Shown in pieces: positions 1 to 7,289 of a DNA stretch of 30,836 bases. A program made the translations under genes and the position numbers. Source of the stretch: Bacillota bacterium. Lineage in GTDB: Bacteria > Bacillota > Dethiobacteria > DTU022. The notes beneath the pieces were generated by a model that did not search any database, was not told the origin of the DNA, and saw only the letters and a program-made list of their open reading frames with translations. The stretch is taken from assembly GCA_012727685.1 (NCBI GenBank), contig JAAYGO010000043.1, forward strand, positions 1 through 30,836. The letters run 5' to 3'. How positions within the stretch are numbered: position 1 is the stretch's first letter; every line of letters begins with the position of its first letter.

Positions 1-504
1 CTGGCGCTGGGGATTGACGAATATGTGCTCTGGGACCCGGCCAACAGCAATTATCCCACTGCAGCCTTCTTCACCGCCGCGGAGGCGGATCGCCGGGCGG
101 CGGAACGGGCCGCACAGCGGGAAAGCAAAGGGCAGGATCACCTTAACCGCACCGCGCGCCAGGCGGTGGAGATTTTCCTTGAAGCGATCAAAGAGGGCGA
201 CTGGCGCGAAGCCTTTGCCCTGCACCGCACCGGTAGGGAAGGGAGCTATGAAGAAGGGAACCGCTACCGCGCCTGGTTCAATGAAAACAAGGGCAAGCCT
301 AGCACCTGGACCATTACCGGCACCGCCGAAGCCGGCGGCACCATGCTTGTCAACCTTGACCTGGTGATTAGCTCCGGCGGAGAAGAGCACCGGCTCGAAG
401 GTGAACAGTGGGCTGTAGTGATGGAAAACAGCGTCTGGCGCATTAGCCCTTCAAATCGTTTCGTGGAGCTGTGGGAAGGAACGGAGCTGGAGGAAAGGGG
501 TTAA
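1..504 (+). CDS. 3' end of a putative glycoside-hydrolase-like protein (DUF4015-type tail plus small C-terminal domain)
   Basis: The reading frame is open from the first base, so the gene starts outside the window; the GTG at 25 is internal. The first visible residues, LALGIDEYVLWDPANSNY, resemble the end of the TIM-barrel-like putative glycosyl hydrolase family DUF4015, where a '(D/E)GW/YxLWxPxNxY' segment closes the barrel. After an Ala/Arg/Glu-rich linker (about 20-45 residues in) comes a domain of roughly 110 residues with 'FLEAIKEGDW' and a C-terminal 'WAVVMENSVWRIS', a pattern like lumazine-binding or SnoaL-like accessory domains in exported proteins. Substrate and activity cannot be told from this fragment. 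Such proteins are usually exported or membrane-anchored, but the N-terminus is not visible. The family call is recollection of the motif, not a search; the downstream domain is an inference. Confidence 0.6.
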   Translation: MALGIDEYVLWDPANSNYPTAAFFTAAEADRRAAERAAQRESKGQDHLNRTARQAVEIFLEAIKEGDWREAFALHRTGREGSYEEGNRYRAWFNENKGKPSTWTITGTAEAGGTMLVNLDLVISSGGEEHRLEGEQWAVVMENSVWRISPSNRFVELWEGTELEERG

Positions 505-547
505 GCGCTCCGGCGTTAGGATTTATTTTGAAGCGATGTTGCTAAGG

Positions 548-583
548 CCTCCCGCATGAACCCGGGTTCCTTTATGCGGGAGG
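548..583 (+). terminator. Hairpin after the first gene, possible terminator
   Basis: CCTCCCGCAT (548-557) pairs perfectly with ATGCGGGAGG (574-583), and the loop contains the palindrome GAACCCGGGTTC. The following bases (TCATTCTGTTT) are only moderately T-rich, so termination efficiency is uncertain. It separates the upstream gene from the DUF401 gene. Confidence 0.5.
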
Positions 584-611
584 TCATTCTGTTTGAGGTG
601 ATATTCGGACC

Positions 612-1721
612 ATGCACTGGTTGTTCTCCTTGCTCATGGCGATTGCCGTCATCGCCATCGGCATCAGCCGTAAACTAAATCTCGGCCGGGTGATGCTCTC
701 CGGCGGCATCACCCTCCTGCTAGCCGGCGGGAAGGCGGCTTTGCTGCCGGAGGTAGCGCTGGCTACCGTTAGGGAACGCTCCTCGCAGGTGCTCCTGATC
801 AGCATCATCCTCCTGGAACTGCTGGGCTACCTGCTCAAGGAAACCGGCAGCCTGCAACGGATCATCAATGGCCTGGGCCGCGTGGTGAGCGACCGCCGCC
901 TGCTCAGCGCCATTTTGCCGGCGTTGATCAGTATCCTGGCCATGCCCGGCGGCGCTGTTTTTTCAGCACCGCTGGTCAAGCAGGCCGGCGAAGAGGCGGG
1001 GCTCGATGCCGTCCGCCAGGCGGCGGTCAACCTCTGGTTCCGCCACGTCATTTATTTTGCCTATCCCCTCTACCCGCCCCTGATCCTTGCTGCCGGGTTA
1101 TCGGGAGTAAATATAGGCATCATCTCCGGTTACAATTTGCCGCTGACCCTATTCGCCCTTGTAACGGCCTACCTGCTGCTCTTTCGCGGGATTGGCCGGC
1201 AAAATCTAGGAGCAAATCGAAATGCTGCTGCAATAGAACACTGCAACCGGGGTGGCAAGGGATTATTCAAATTGATCCTCTCGGGGATCAGCTTTAAACT
1301 GGCCCTGACTGTTCTGGGGGTGATGTTTTTTAAACAGGCGCTGCAATACAGCGAAACGACCGCCTCGCTATCCGAAGCTGTTCTTCATGCGGGAGTTCCA
1401 TTACCTTTGCTGATGCTCCTCTTTCCCGCTTTTATCGGTTTTCTCTGTGGCGATAATACCACCGCGGTGGCCATCTCTTTTCCGCTGTTCCTGCCGCTGC
1501 TGGATCCGGGCTTAAGTATTTACCCGGTCCAGATAGCCTTTCTTTATTTCAGCGCCACCTGGGGCCATATCTTTACCCCGGTCCACCCCTGTTTTGCCGT
1601 GACTAACGCTTACTTCAAGGTCACGGCCGGCCGGGTGCTGCGCCCTTTGTTGATCCCGGCGGGGGCGGTCCTGGCAGCGGCGCTCCTGCAATTTTATCTC
1701 GCCCAGCTCATCATTTTATAA
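612..1721 (+). CDS. DUF401 family integral membrane protein
   Basis: This is a 369-residue, very hydrophobic protein with about nine or ten predicted membrane segments spread over its whole length. Family-like features include the N-terminal 'SRKLNLGRVMLSGG' loop, 'ILAMPGGAVFSAPLVKQAG' around residues 112-130, and the 'GDNTTAVAISFPLFLPLL' and 'TWGHIFTPVHPCFAVTNAYF' segments near the C-terminus. These match the DUF401 (TIGR00529) group, which is distantly related to ion-transporter superfamily permeases. Its substrate is not known. The ATG at 612 is preceded by GAGGTGA at 595-601, with acceptable spacing. It lies between two hairpins and so may be a single-gene unit. I am confident in the family, not in any transport role. 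Confidence 0.8.
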   Translation: MHWLFSLLMAIAVIAIGISRKLNLGRVMLSGGITLLLAGGKAALLPEVALATVRERSSQVLLISIILLELLGYLLKETGSLQRIINGLGRVVSDRRLLSAILPALISILAMPGGAVFSAPLVKQAGEEAGLDAVRQAAVNLWFRHVIYFAYPLYPPLILAAGLSGVNIGIISGYNLPLTLFALVTAYLLLFRGIGRQNLGANRNAAAIEHCNRGGKGLFKLILSGISFKLALTVLGVMFFKQALQYSETTASLSEAVLHAGVPLPLLMLLFPAFIGFLCGDNTTAVAISFPLFLPLLDPGLSIYPVQIAFLYFSATWGHIFTPVHPCFAVTNAYFKVTAGRVLRPLLIPAGAVLAAALLQFYLAQLIIL

Positions 1722-1731
1722 ATAAAGTGAG

Positions 1732-1759
1732 GCTCCCCCGCGTAAACATTAGGGGGAGC
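1732..1759 (+). terminator. Hairpin between the DUF401 and PBP genes, overlapping the PBP ribosome binding site
   Basis: GCTCCCCC (1732-1739) pairs with GGGGGAGC (1752-1759) around a 12-nt loop. There is no proper T-run after it. The 3' arm is also the Shine-Dalgarno sequence GGGGGAG for the TTG start at 1768, so the structure could act as a translational control element as well as, or instead of, a terminator. Confidence 0.5.
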
Positions 1760-1767
1760 TGTTCGAT

Positions 1768-3942
1768 TTGCCGTCACTTGCCAACAAATCTCAGTCTATT
1801 CGCAGGCTCTGCCTGCGCATCCTCATAAGCTGCGCCGGAGCGGCGGCTGCATCGGTTTACGTCCTTTTGATTGCCGCATGGATCACAGCGGCGGTGCATG
1901 TGGTTTTATATGTCAGGGAGGCGCCGCCCCTGGATCCGGCGCGGGTAAAGATGTTCGAAACCACCTACATCTACGATGCGGCGGACAACAAGCTCATGCA
2001 GCTTCACGAGGCCCAAAACCGGGTTTATGTAGGCCTCGACCAAATCCCGCTCCATGTGCAGCAAGCCTTTATTGCCTTTGAAGACAGGCGCTTCTTTGAG
2101 CATGGCGGCTTTGACCTGGAGGGCAGTCTGCGCGCCCTGATGGCCAATCTGCACCACCGGGAGATTACCCAGGGAGCAAGCACGATCACGCAGCAGCTTG
2201 CCCGGAATATTTACCTGCCCCTGGAAACTAGCTTTAAACGAAAGATCCAGGAGATCTGGCTGGCCATCCAGATGGAGCAGCGTTATAGCAAGCAGGAAAT
2301 CCTGGAGATGTATTTGAACCTGATTTATTTCGGCAACGGTGCTTACGGGGTGGAAGCGGCGGCTCAGCTTTATTTCAACAAATCCATCTCTGAGGTTACC
2401 CTGGCGGAGGCGGCCATGCTGGCGGGGCTGATCTCTTCGCCTAATCATTTTAATCCCCATTATAGCAGTGCAGCGGCACTGCGGCAGTGCCGCAAGGTTT
2501 TAAAGGTGATGTTCGAACTGGGCTATATCACCCCCGCGCAATACCGCTTTACCCATCGCTACGCATGTACACCCGCTCCGCCGCCTGAACCGGAATACCC
2601 GCATCCGTACTACCTTGACTATATCATCCATCACGCCCTGCCGGATATTCTGTTATCGCTGCCCCATATTCATTCGCGAGAGGAAGCCTACAAGGCCATC
2701 TACACCGGGGGGCTGAGAGTATACACCACCTTGCAAACCCCGCTGCAGGAGGTGGTGGAGCAGGTTTTGGACTCCGATGCCCTCTATCCGCAAACCCTGT
2801 ATATTGATCTGGAGAAACTTAACCGGGCCATCCGGGATGGGGAATTCTCGCCGGACCGGGTTGAGTCTTTTCTAGACCCGGAAAACGGCATTCCACAGCC
2901 GCAGAGCGCCCTTGTACTCGCCGATCCGCAAAGCGGGGCGGTCCTGGCGCTGGGCGGCGGCAGAAACTATCGCAAGGGCGGGAACGAGCTGCTGCGCTAT
3001 TTAAGCCTGAGGCAGCCCGGTTCAGCCATAAAGCCGCTGGTGGTCTATGCTCCGGCGTTTGAAGAAGGGATTATATCCGGGGCGGCGTCGCTGCTCGTCG
3101 ATGCTCCCCTGACGGTGAACGGCTGGAGACCCCGCAATTACGACGGCTCTTTCCGCGGCAAGGTAACGGTGCGGCAAGCCCTGGCCTTTTCGTTAAATCT
3201 TCCGGCCGTGCGCCTTTTCCAGGAGCTAACCCCGCCTGTGGGGACCGGCTATGCCGAAGATATGGGCATCAGCACTTTTACGCCGGTTGATACTGACATC
3301 TTGAGCACCGCCATCGGCGGCGTCACCTATGGTGTCTCTGCCTATGACATGGCCCAGGCTTATTGCGTCCTGGCCAACGCCGGGGTGAAAAATGATTTGT
3401 TTGTGATTCGCCGCATCGAAAACCGCGCCGGCGAAATAATTTATGAACACGAAGGCGCTCCGAAACGAATCTTAAGCCCGCAAACGGCTTTCCTGGTCAA
3501 CCATATCCTGCTCGACGTGGTTCAGTATTCCACGGCCACCGGTTTGAGAAGCAACCGTCCAATCGCGGCGAAAACAGGAACAACCGACCAGGCCAAAGAC
3601 ATTTACCTGGTCGCCTACACCCCCAACCTGGTGGCTGTTTTCTGGATCGGCTACGACGAGCCTGAGCTGGGCGGAATCCCGCGCGGCTGGCACTATGCCG
3701 CCGCCTTTGTCCGGGAGGTGCTTAATGAAGCTTTCAAGGAACTTCCGGTGATGGAGTTTGAACCGCCGGAGGGGATTGGGCGCTACCGAGTCTGCAAAGA
3801 GTCGGGCGACCTGGCCAATGAATACTGCGCCGAGGCTAAAACGGCGATTAGCGACTATTTTTTTGACTCCCGGGCGCCGCACCGCGTTTGCAGCGTGCAT
3901 ACCAGGCCTCTAAAAGAAGATGATGGGGGCGATGATGATTAA
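1768..3942 (+). CDS. Class A penicillin-binding protein (transglycosylase/transpeptidase)
   Basis: The 724-residue bifunctional peptidoglycan synthase has a single N-terminal membrane anchor (about residues 18-48) and an extracytoplasmic remainder. The GT51 glycosyltransferase domain (about 65-250) shows 'AFEDRRFFEH' with the likely catalytic Glu105, then 'GASTITQQLARN' and 'EIWLAIQMEQRYSKQEILEMYLN' (split motif). The penicillin-binding transpeptidase domain (about 375-660) has the three active-site motifs: SAIK with nucleophile Ser419, SLN at 475-477, and KTG at 602-604. The C-terminal tail has paired cysteines ('YRVCKESGDLANEYC', 'HRVCSVH') seen in many Bacillota class A PBPs. It starts at TTG 1768, with GGGGGAG at 1752-1758. 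It polymerises lipid II glycan and cross-links stem peptides; UppP, encoded further downstream, recycles the carrier lipid. Confidence 0.95.
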   Translation: MPSLANKSQSIRRLCLRILISCAGAAAASVYVLLIAAWITAAVHVVLYVREAPPLDPARVKMFETTYIYDAADNKLMQLHEAQNRVYVGLDQIPLHVQQAFIAFEDRRFFEHGGFDLEGSLRALMANLHHREITQGASTITQQLARNIYLPLETSFKRKIQEIWLAIQMEQRYSKQEILEMYLNLIYFGNGAYGVEAAAQLYFNKSISEVTLAEAAMLAGLISSPNHFNPHYSSAAALRQCRKVLKVMFELGYITPAQYRFTHRYACTPAPPPEPEYPHPYYLDYIIHHALPDILLSLPHIHSREEAYKAIYTGGLRVYTTLQTPLQEVVEQVLDSDALYPQTLYIDLEKLNRAIRDGEFSPDRVESFLDPENGIPQPQSALVLADPQSGAVLALGGGRNYRKGGNELLRYLSLRQPGSAIKPLVVYAPAFEEGIISGAASLLVDAPLTVNGWRPRNYDGSFRGKVTVRQALAFSLNLPAVRLFQELTPPVGTGYAEDMGISTFTPVDTDILSTAIGGVTYGVSAYDMAQAYCVLANAGVKNDLFVIRRIENRAGEIIYEHEGAPKRILSPQTAFLVNHILLDVVQYSTATGLRSNRPIAAKTGTTDQAKDIYLVAYTPNLVAVFWIGYDEPELGGIPRGWHYAAAFVREVLNEAFKELPVMEFEPPEGIGRYRVCKESGDLANEYCAEAKTAISDYFFDSRAPHRVCSVHTRPLKEDDGGDDD

Positions 3943-4030
3943 GGGCGAAGGGATGACGCCACGGTATAAGCGCACTGCCACTGCCGCAAACTAAGGATGT
4001 TCCGGAAGTCAGTGATGAGGAAGTGTCAAG

Positions 4031-4759
4031 TTGCGTGAAAAGCGCAGGATCAAGCCGGTGCCAGGGCGGTTGGCGAGAAAGAGCTGTACATCGCCAGGCG
4101 ACTCAACCGCTGCAAATATTCAGGAACTGGGACAAACCGATGTGCCACGGCTGGAGGGCAATCTTTTTGCGATCAATATCATCGGGCAAATCGAAGGGCA
4201 CATGGTCCTGCCGCCCCAGAATAAAACTACAAAATACGAGCATATCATCCCCCAGCTAGTGGCGGTGGAACAGAACCCGAAAGTGGAGGGGCTGCTGATC
4301 ATTCTGAATACGGTGGGCGGTGATGTGGAGGCGGGGCTGGCGATTGCCGAAATGATCGATAGCTTATCCAAACCCACGGTATCGCTGGTTCTCGGCGGCG
4401 GGCATAGTATCGGCGTCCCCGTGGCCGTAAGCGCCGATTATTCTTTTATCACTGAAACAGCCACCATGACGATCCATCCCATCCGCTTGAGCGGTTTTTT
4501 GGTTGGCGTGCCCGCCACCTTTGAATACCTGGACAAGATGCAGGATCGGGTCATTCGCTTTGTGGTGAACCATTCGCATATTAAAGAAGAGACCTTCCGC
4601 GAGCTAATGTTTAATGTGGGGTCATTGGCCCGCGACATCGGTACCGTGCTGGTGGGCAAAGATGCCGTCGACTACGGCCTGATCAGGGAAGTGGGCGGCC
4701 TGGGCAGCGCCGTAGCGAAATTGAATGAACTGGTGGCCGAAAGTAAGAAAGGGGGATAG
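4031..4759 (+). CDS. tepA: TepA/ClpP-like serine protease (YmfB family)
   Basis: This 242-residue protein has a ClpP/crotonase fold and resembles the translocation-enhancing protein TepA of Bacillus. A roughly 45-residue variable N-terminus is followed by 'NLFAINIIGQIEGH', 'GLLIILNTVGGDVEAGLAIAEMI' (oxyanion-hole region), 'GGGHSIGVPVAV' with nucleophile Ser126, and 'TMTIHP' with His149. The likely acid is Asp202 in 'LARDIG', ahead of 'DAVDYGLI'. The start is TTG at 4031, with GAGGAAG at about 4016-4022. In Bacillus the gene lies directly before ylzJ and spoIIIE, and the same tepA-ylzJ order is kept here, with two envelope genes inserted before ftsK/spoIIIE. TepA-type proteins lack a Clp ATPase partner in the operon; the substrate is uncertain. 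Confidence 0.88.
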   Translation: MREKRRIKPVPGRLARKSCTSPGDSTAANIQELGQTDVPRLEGNLFAINIIGQIEGHMVLPPQNKTTKYEHIIPQLVAVEQNPKVEGLLIILNTVGGDVEAGLAIAEMIDSLSKPTVSLVLGGGHSIGVPVAVSADYSFITETATMTIHPIRLSGFLVGVPATFEYLDKMQDRVIRFVVNHSHIKEETFRELMFNVGSLARDIGTVLVGKDAVDYGLIREVGGLGSAVAKLNELVAESKKGG

Positions 4760-4766
4760 ACCCGCG

Positions 4767-5039
4767 ATGATCCTTTATTCGATCGTGCCCCCGGAAACGA
4801 TCCTGGAGGGATATGAGTCGTTTAAACCGGAGTATCGGGAGCTGGATATTCCCGGGGGAGGAAAGATGCTGATCGAGCCCCTATCCCCGACCGAGGGACG
4901 CCTGGTGCGCCTGATCAGCCCCTGCCCGAATGATTATCTCCGCCCGGAGTACCAGCCGGGCAGGCTTGTCACCTTTAAACCAGAAGTCAGAGGCCGGAGG
5001 CCGGAGGCCAGAACATTGTCACCGGGGCGGTTCCAGTAA
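4767..5039 (+). CDS. YlzJ-like protein with a repeat-derived C-terminal tail
   Basis: The 90-residue product begins MILYSIVPPETILEGYE, matching the YlzJ-like family (about 70 residues in Bacillus) that follows tepA. ATG 4767 is chosen because family members begin 'MILY..' and AAAGGGGG lies at 4748-4755; an upstream in-frame start at 4725 would overlap tepA. The conserved core runs to about residue 72 ('RLVTFKP'). The last 18 residues are encoded by and after three tandem copies of a 7-base unit GAGGCCG/A (4990-5010), so the tail looks acquired. The function of YlzJ is unknown. The conserved position before spoIIIE in spore formers hints at a sporulation link, which is inference. Confidence 0.8.
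   Translation: MILYSIVPPETILEGYESFKPEYRELDIPGGGKMLIEPLSPTEGRLVRLISPCPNDYLRPEYQPGRLVTFKPEVRGRRPEARTLSPGRFQ
4990..5010 (+). repeat. Three tandem GAGGCCR heptamers inside the ylzJ-like gene
   Basis: GAGGCCG, GAGGCCG and GAGGCCA follow one another directly. Because 7 is not a multiple of 3, each copy is read in a different frame, giving the low-complexity peptide 'RGRRPEAR'. The flanking 'AGTCA' and 'GAACATTG' resemble no coding motif of the family. Confidence 0.75.
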
Positions 5040-5119
5040 CAATCTAAGGCTGCCTGGAACTTTGTATTCTACAGCGCTCCCCTTGCACGTATGCATGGAA
5101 GAGGAAAGGGGAGGGGAGC

Positions 5120-6061
5120 ATGACCGCGGCGAACCTGGCTGCCACCTTCGGTTACCTGGGTCTTTTTCTCTTTGGCCTGCATTTTATGAGCACCAACCTG
5201 GTCTGGGCCGCCGGACCGGCCTTGGAACGGTTCCTGGCCCGAATGATCGGAAAACCCTGGCAAGGTTTCCTGGCCGGCGCCATCGTTACCGGGATCATTC
5301 AGAGCAGCAGCCTTAGCTCGGTCATGGTCGTCGGCCTGGCAAACGCCAGGCTGATCACTCTGCCCCAGGCGATTGCCGTCATCATCGGGGCCAATGTGGG
5401 CACCACCATGACCGCACAGTTTCTGACCGCCCTCAACTTAAAAGGGCTGACCCTGCCCCTGCTTGGCGGGGCGGTACTGCTTTACCTGCTGCCTCTGCCG
5501 CGCCTAAAACCCTATGCCGGGGGGATCCTGGGCTGGAGCCTGGTGTTCCTCGGTCTCAACGGCATGGCCGATTCTCTATCGCCCCTCCTGCATACTCCCT
5601 TGCTGTCCAATTTGCTCGAACAGGCCGGTAAAGCGCCCTGGCGTGGCATTGGCGCCGGCCTGCTCTCCGCCGCGATCCTGCAGAGCAGCAGCGGCGTGAT
5701 GGGACTGGTGCTCGGAGCAGCCATAGAAGGAACGATTACGCTGCCGGCAGCGGTGGCGGTTATGATCGGTGCGGATCTGGGCACCTGCACGACCGCCCTG
5801 ATCGCGTCGCTGGGGATGAACCGCATTGCCCGTGCCGCGGCCTACTCCCATTTGATCTTTAACCTGGTCAGCCTGCTGCTGGCCGCCCTTTTTTTCCCGC
5901 AATTGCTTCTGCTGGCCGAAAGTTCTGCTGCCTCGCTGCCGCGCTGCCTGGCGAATTTTCACACCATCTATAACCTGCTCGGCGCCGTAGCTCTCCTGCC
6001 CCTGGCCACAGCCCTGGCCAAGTTGCTGACCAAAAACCATAAAACACCAGGTCAGCGATAG
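5120..6061 (+). CDS. Na+/phosphate symporter family protein without PhoU domain
   Basis: The 313-residue membrane protein carries two inverted-repeat halves of the Na/Pi cotransporter (NptA/YjbB, Pfam Na_Pi_cotrans) fold. The signature QSSS occurs twice: 'GIIQSSSLSSVMVVGL' at about 59-74 and 'ILQSSSGVMGLVLG' at about 190-203. Each is followed by a glycine-threonine motif ('GANVGTTMTA' about 92-101, 'GADLGTCTTA' about 222-231). About eight membrane segments are evident. Many relatives carry a C-terminal PhoU-like domain; here the protein ends shortly after the last helix. The ATG at 5120 is preceded by a strong AGGGGAG. Phosphate is the usual family substrate, but some members' substrates are unproven. 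Confidence 0.88.
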   Translation: MTAANLAATFGYLGLFLFGLHFMSTNLVWAAGPALERFLARMIGKPWQGFLAGAIVTGIIQSSSLSSVMVVGLANARLITLPQAIAVIIGANVGTTMTAQFLTALNLKGLTLPLLGGAVLLYLLPLPRLKPYAGGILGWSLVFLGLNGMADSLSPLLHTPLLSNLLEQAGKAPWRGIGAGLLSAAILQSSSGVMGLVLGAAIEGTITLPAAVAVMIGADLGTCTTALIASLGMNRIARAAAYSHLIFNLVSLLLAALFFPQLLLLAESSAASLPRCLANFHTIYNLLGAVALLPLATALAKLLTKNHKTPGQR

Positions 6062-6429
6062 ATTTTTCATAATATACGGTCATACCCCACACACAGGAAA
6101 ACCATCCATATGAATGAAAACACTTGTGATGCTTGTTGCTGAGGCCGTCACTACGGCTTTTCAGCAACAAGATCGCTAAAAGATTAGGCCGATTTACAGC
6201 GATCAAACAAGGAGAATCGATGCAAACCTGGCCTGTCGTGTATGAATATTTTTATGATTCCCCATAATAGTTGCAATAGCTGAGTTGAATCCAGCAGCCA
6301 GCATGCAGAAAGGCGGCCCGGTGCGCTATTGTCCTTAATATTTAAGGGCAGCGGCAGGAACTGGAGCGCCGGGTCAAGAAAATAACACTGGTGGATTGGC
6401 AAAAAGTACTAACAGATGGAGGCTTTTCG
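6062..6429. other. Non-coding gap with hairpins, no gene recognised
   Basis: This 368-base gap holds no convincing ORF. It contains a strong long hairpin (6132-6171), a 7-bp inverted repeat GATCGCT/AGCGATC (6171-6177 with 6198-6204) and a 15-base palindrome CCTTAATATTTAAGG at 6333-6347. I found no good SigA promoter and no recognisable riboswitch core. It would carry the 5' leader of uppP if uppP has its own promoter. Confidence 0.6.
6132..6171. repeat. Long near-perfect hairpin between the symporter gene and uppP
   Basis: CTTGTTGCTGA (6132-6142) is the perfect complement of TCAGCAACAAG (6161-6171), and GCCGT (6144-6148) pairs with ACGGC (6153-6157) inside it, leaving a CACT tetraloop and a small bulge. 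No T-run follows on the plus strand; on the minus strand TTTT lies about 11 bases beyond. It could be a weak terminator, a processing site or a palindromic repeat. Confidence 0.6.
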
Positions 6430-7230
6430 ATGAACCTGATTGAGGCGATTATACTGGGATTGGTACAGGGGTTGACCGAATTTTTACCGGTGAGCAGCTC
6501 CGGCCACCTGGTTATTTTCCAGGATTTTTTGGGGATGAATCAACCCGGGGTTACCCTGGAGGTGATTCTGCACTTCGGGACCCTGCTTTCAGTGCTAGTT
6601 ATATTCGGCCGCGATTTTTTAGAGCTGCTGCGCTTTCCCAAGGACACGGCGCAACGCCGTTTTCTGCTGCTGCTCCTGGTTGGCATGGTTCCCACGGCGC
6701 TGATCGCTTTTCTCCTCGGCGATTACATGGAACTTCTCTTCGACTCGACCCTTGCCGTAGGGGTGATGCTGCTGGTAACCGGCGGGATGCTCAAACTGCT
6801 CACCCTGCTCACCGGAGGCCAAAAGGATATTAACGGGATGCAGTATCGGGATGCTCTCTGGATCGGTCTGCTGCAGGGAGTTGCCATCATTCCGGGCATA
6901 TCCCGCTCCGGCTCCACCATTACCGCCGCCATCTGGCGCGGCCTCGCCCAGGCTACAGCGGTCCGCTATTCGTTCATGCTGGCCGCACCGGTGATTTTTG
7001 GCGCCACGCTCCTGGAGGTCAAAGATATGATCGCTGCCGGCATCGAAAGGGCGCTCCTGATCAACTACCTGGCCGGAGGGCTTGTGGCGTTCCTGGCCGG
7101 CGTAGTCGCCATCAAAACCTTTATTAGCCTTCTAAAACGGCATAAATTTCATTATTTTGCCTACTATTGTTGGGCCGCTGGTGCTTTTACCGTCATTTAT
7201 GCGCTGATCAAGCACGGATTTGTCTTCTGA
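6430..7230 (+). CDS. uppP: Undecaprenyl-diphosphatase (bacitracin-resistance protein BacA family)
   Basis: The 266-residue integral membrane enzyme dephosphorylates undecaprenyl diphosphate to the monophosphate, recycling the lipid carrier for peptidoglycan and other wall polymers. The BacA-family signatures are present: 'GLTEFLPVSSSGHLVIFQDFLG' near the N-terminus (residues about 13-34, with the active-site Glu and Ser) and 'GISRSGSTIT' at about residues 155-164. About eight membrane segments follow the family pattern. I chose ATG 6430 because GGAGG at 6418-6422 is optimally placed and the protein then begins MNLIEAIILGLVQG as in homologues; an upstream in-frame GTG-type start at 6391 is less likely. 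It functionally complements the class A PBP upstream. Confidence 0.95.
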   Translation: MNLIEAIILGLVQGLTEFLPVSSSGHLVIFQDFLGMNQPGVTLEVILHFGTLLSVLVIFGRDFLELLRFPKDTAQRRFLLLLLVGMVPTALIAFLLGDYMELLFDSTLAVGVMLLVTGGMLKLLTLLTGGQKDINGMQYRDALWIGLLQGVAIIPGISRSGSTITAAIWRGLAQATAVRYSFMLAAPVIFGATLLEVKDMIAAGIERALLINYLAGGLVAFLAGVVAIKTFISLLKRHKFHYFAYYCWAAGAFTVIYALIKHGFVF

Positions 7231-7248
7231 GGCCGGATCAGGTATAAT
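7220..7248 (+). promoter_or_regulatory. SigA-type promoter for ftsK/spoIIIE
   Basis: TTGTCT (7220-7225), a 17-base spacer and a perfect TATAAT (7243-7248) lie 42 bases ahead of the ftsK start. The -35 overlaps the end of uppP. This suggests that ftsK, rodZ and rimO form a transcription unit starting here. Confidence 0.75.
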
Positions 7249-7289
7249 CATGTATAGGAAATAAGTGGGAAGGTAAAGGTGTCCCGGTT

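Noticed and set aside
1906..2460. 184-residue open frame antisense to the PBP gene
   Set aside because: Covers the conserved glycosyltransferase region of the PBP on the other strand; no independent support.
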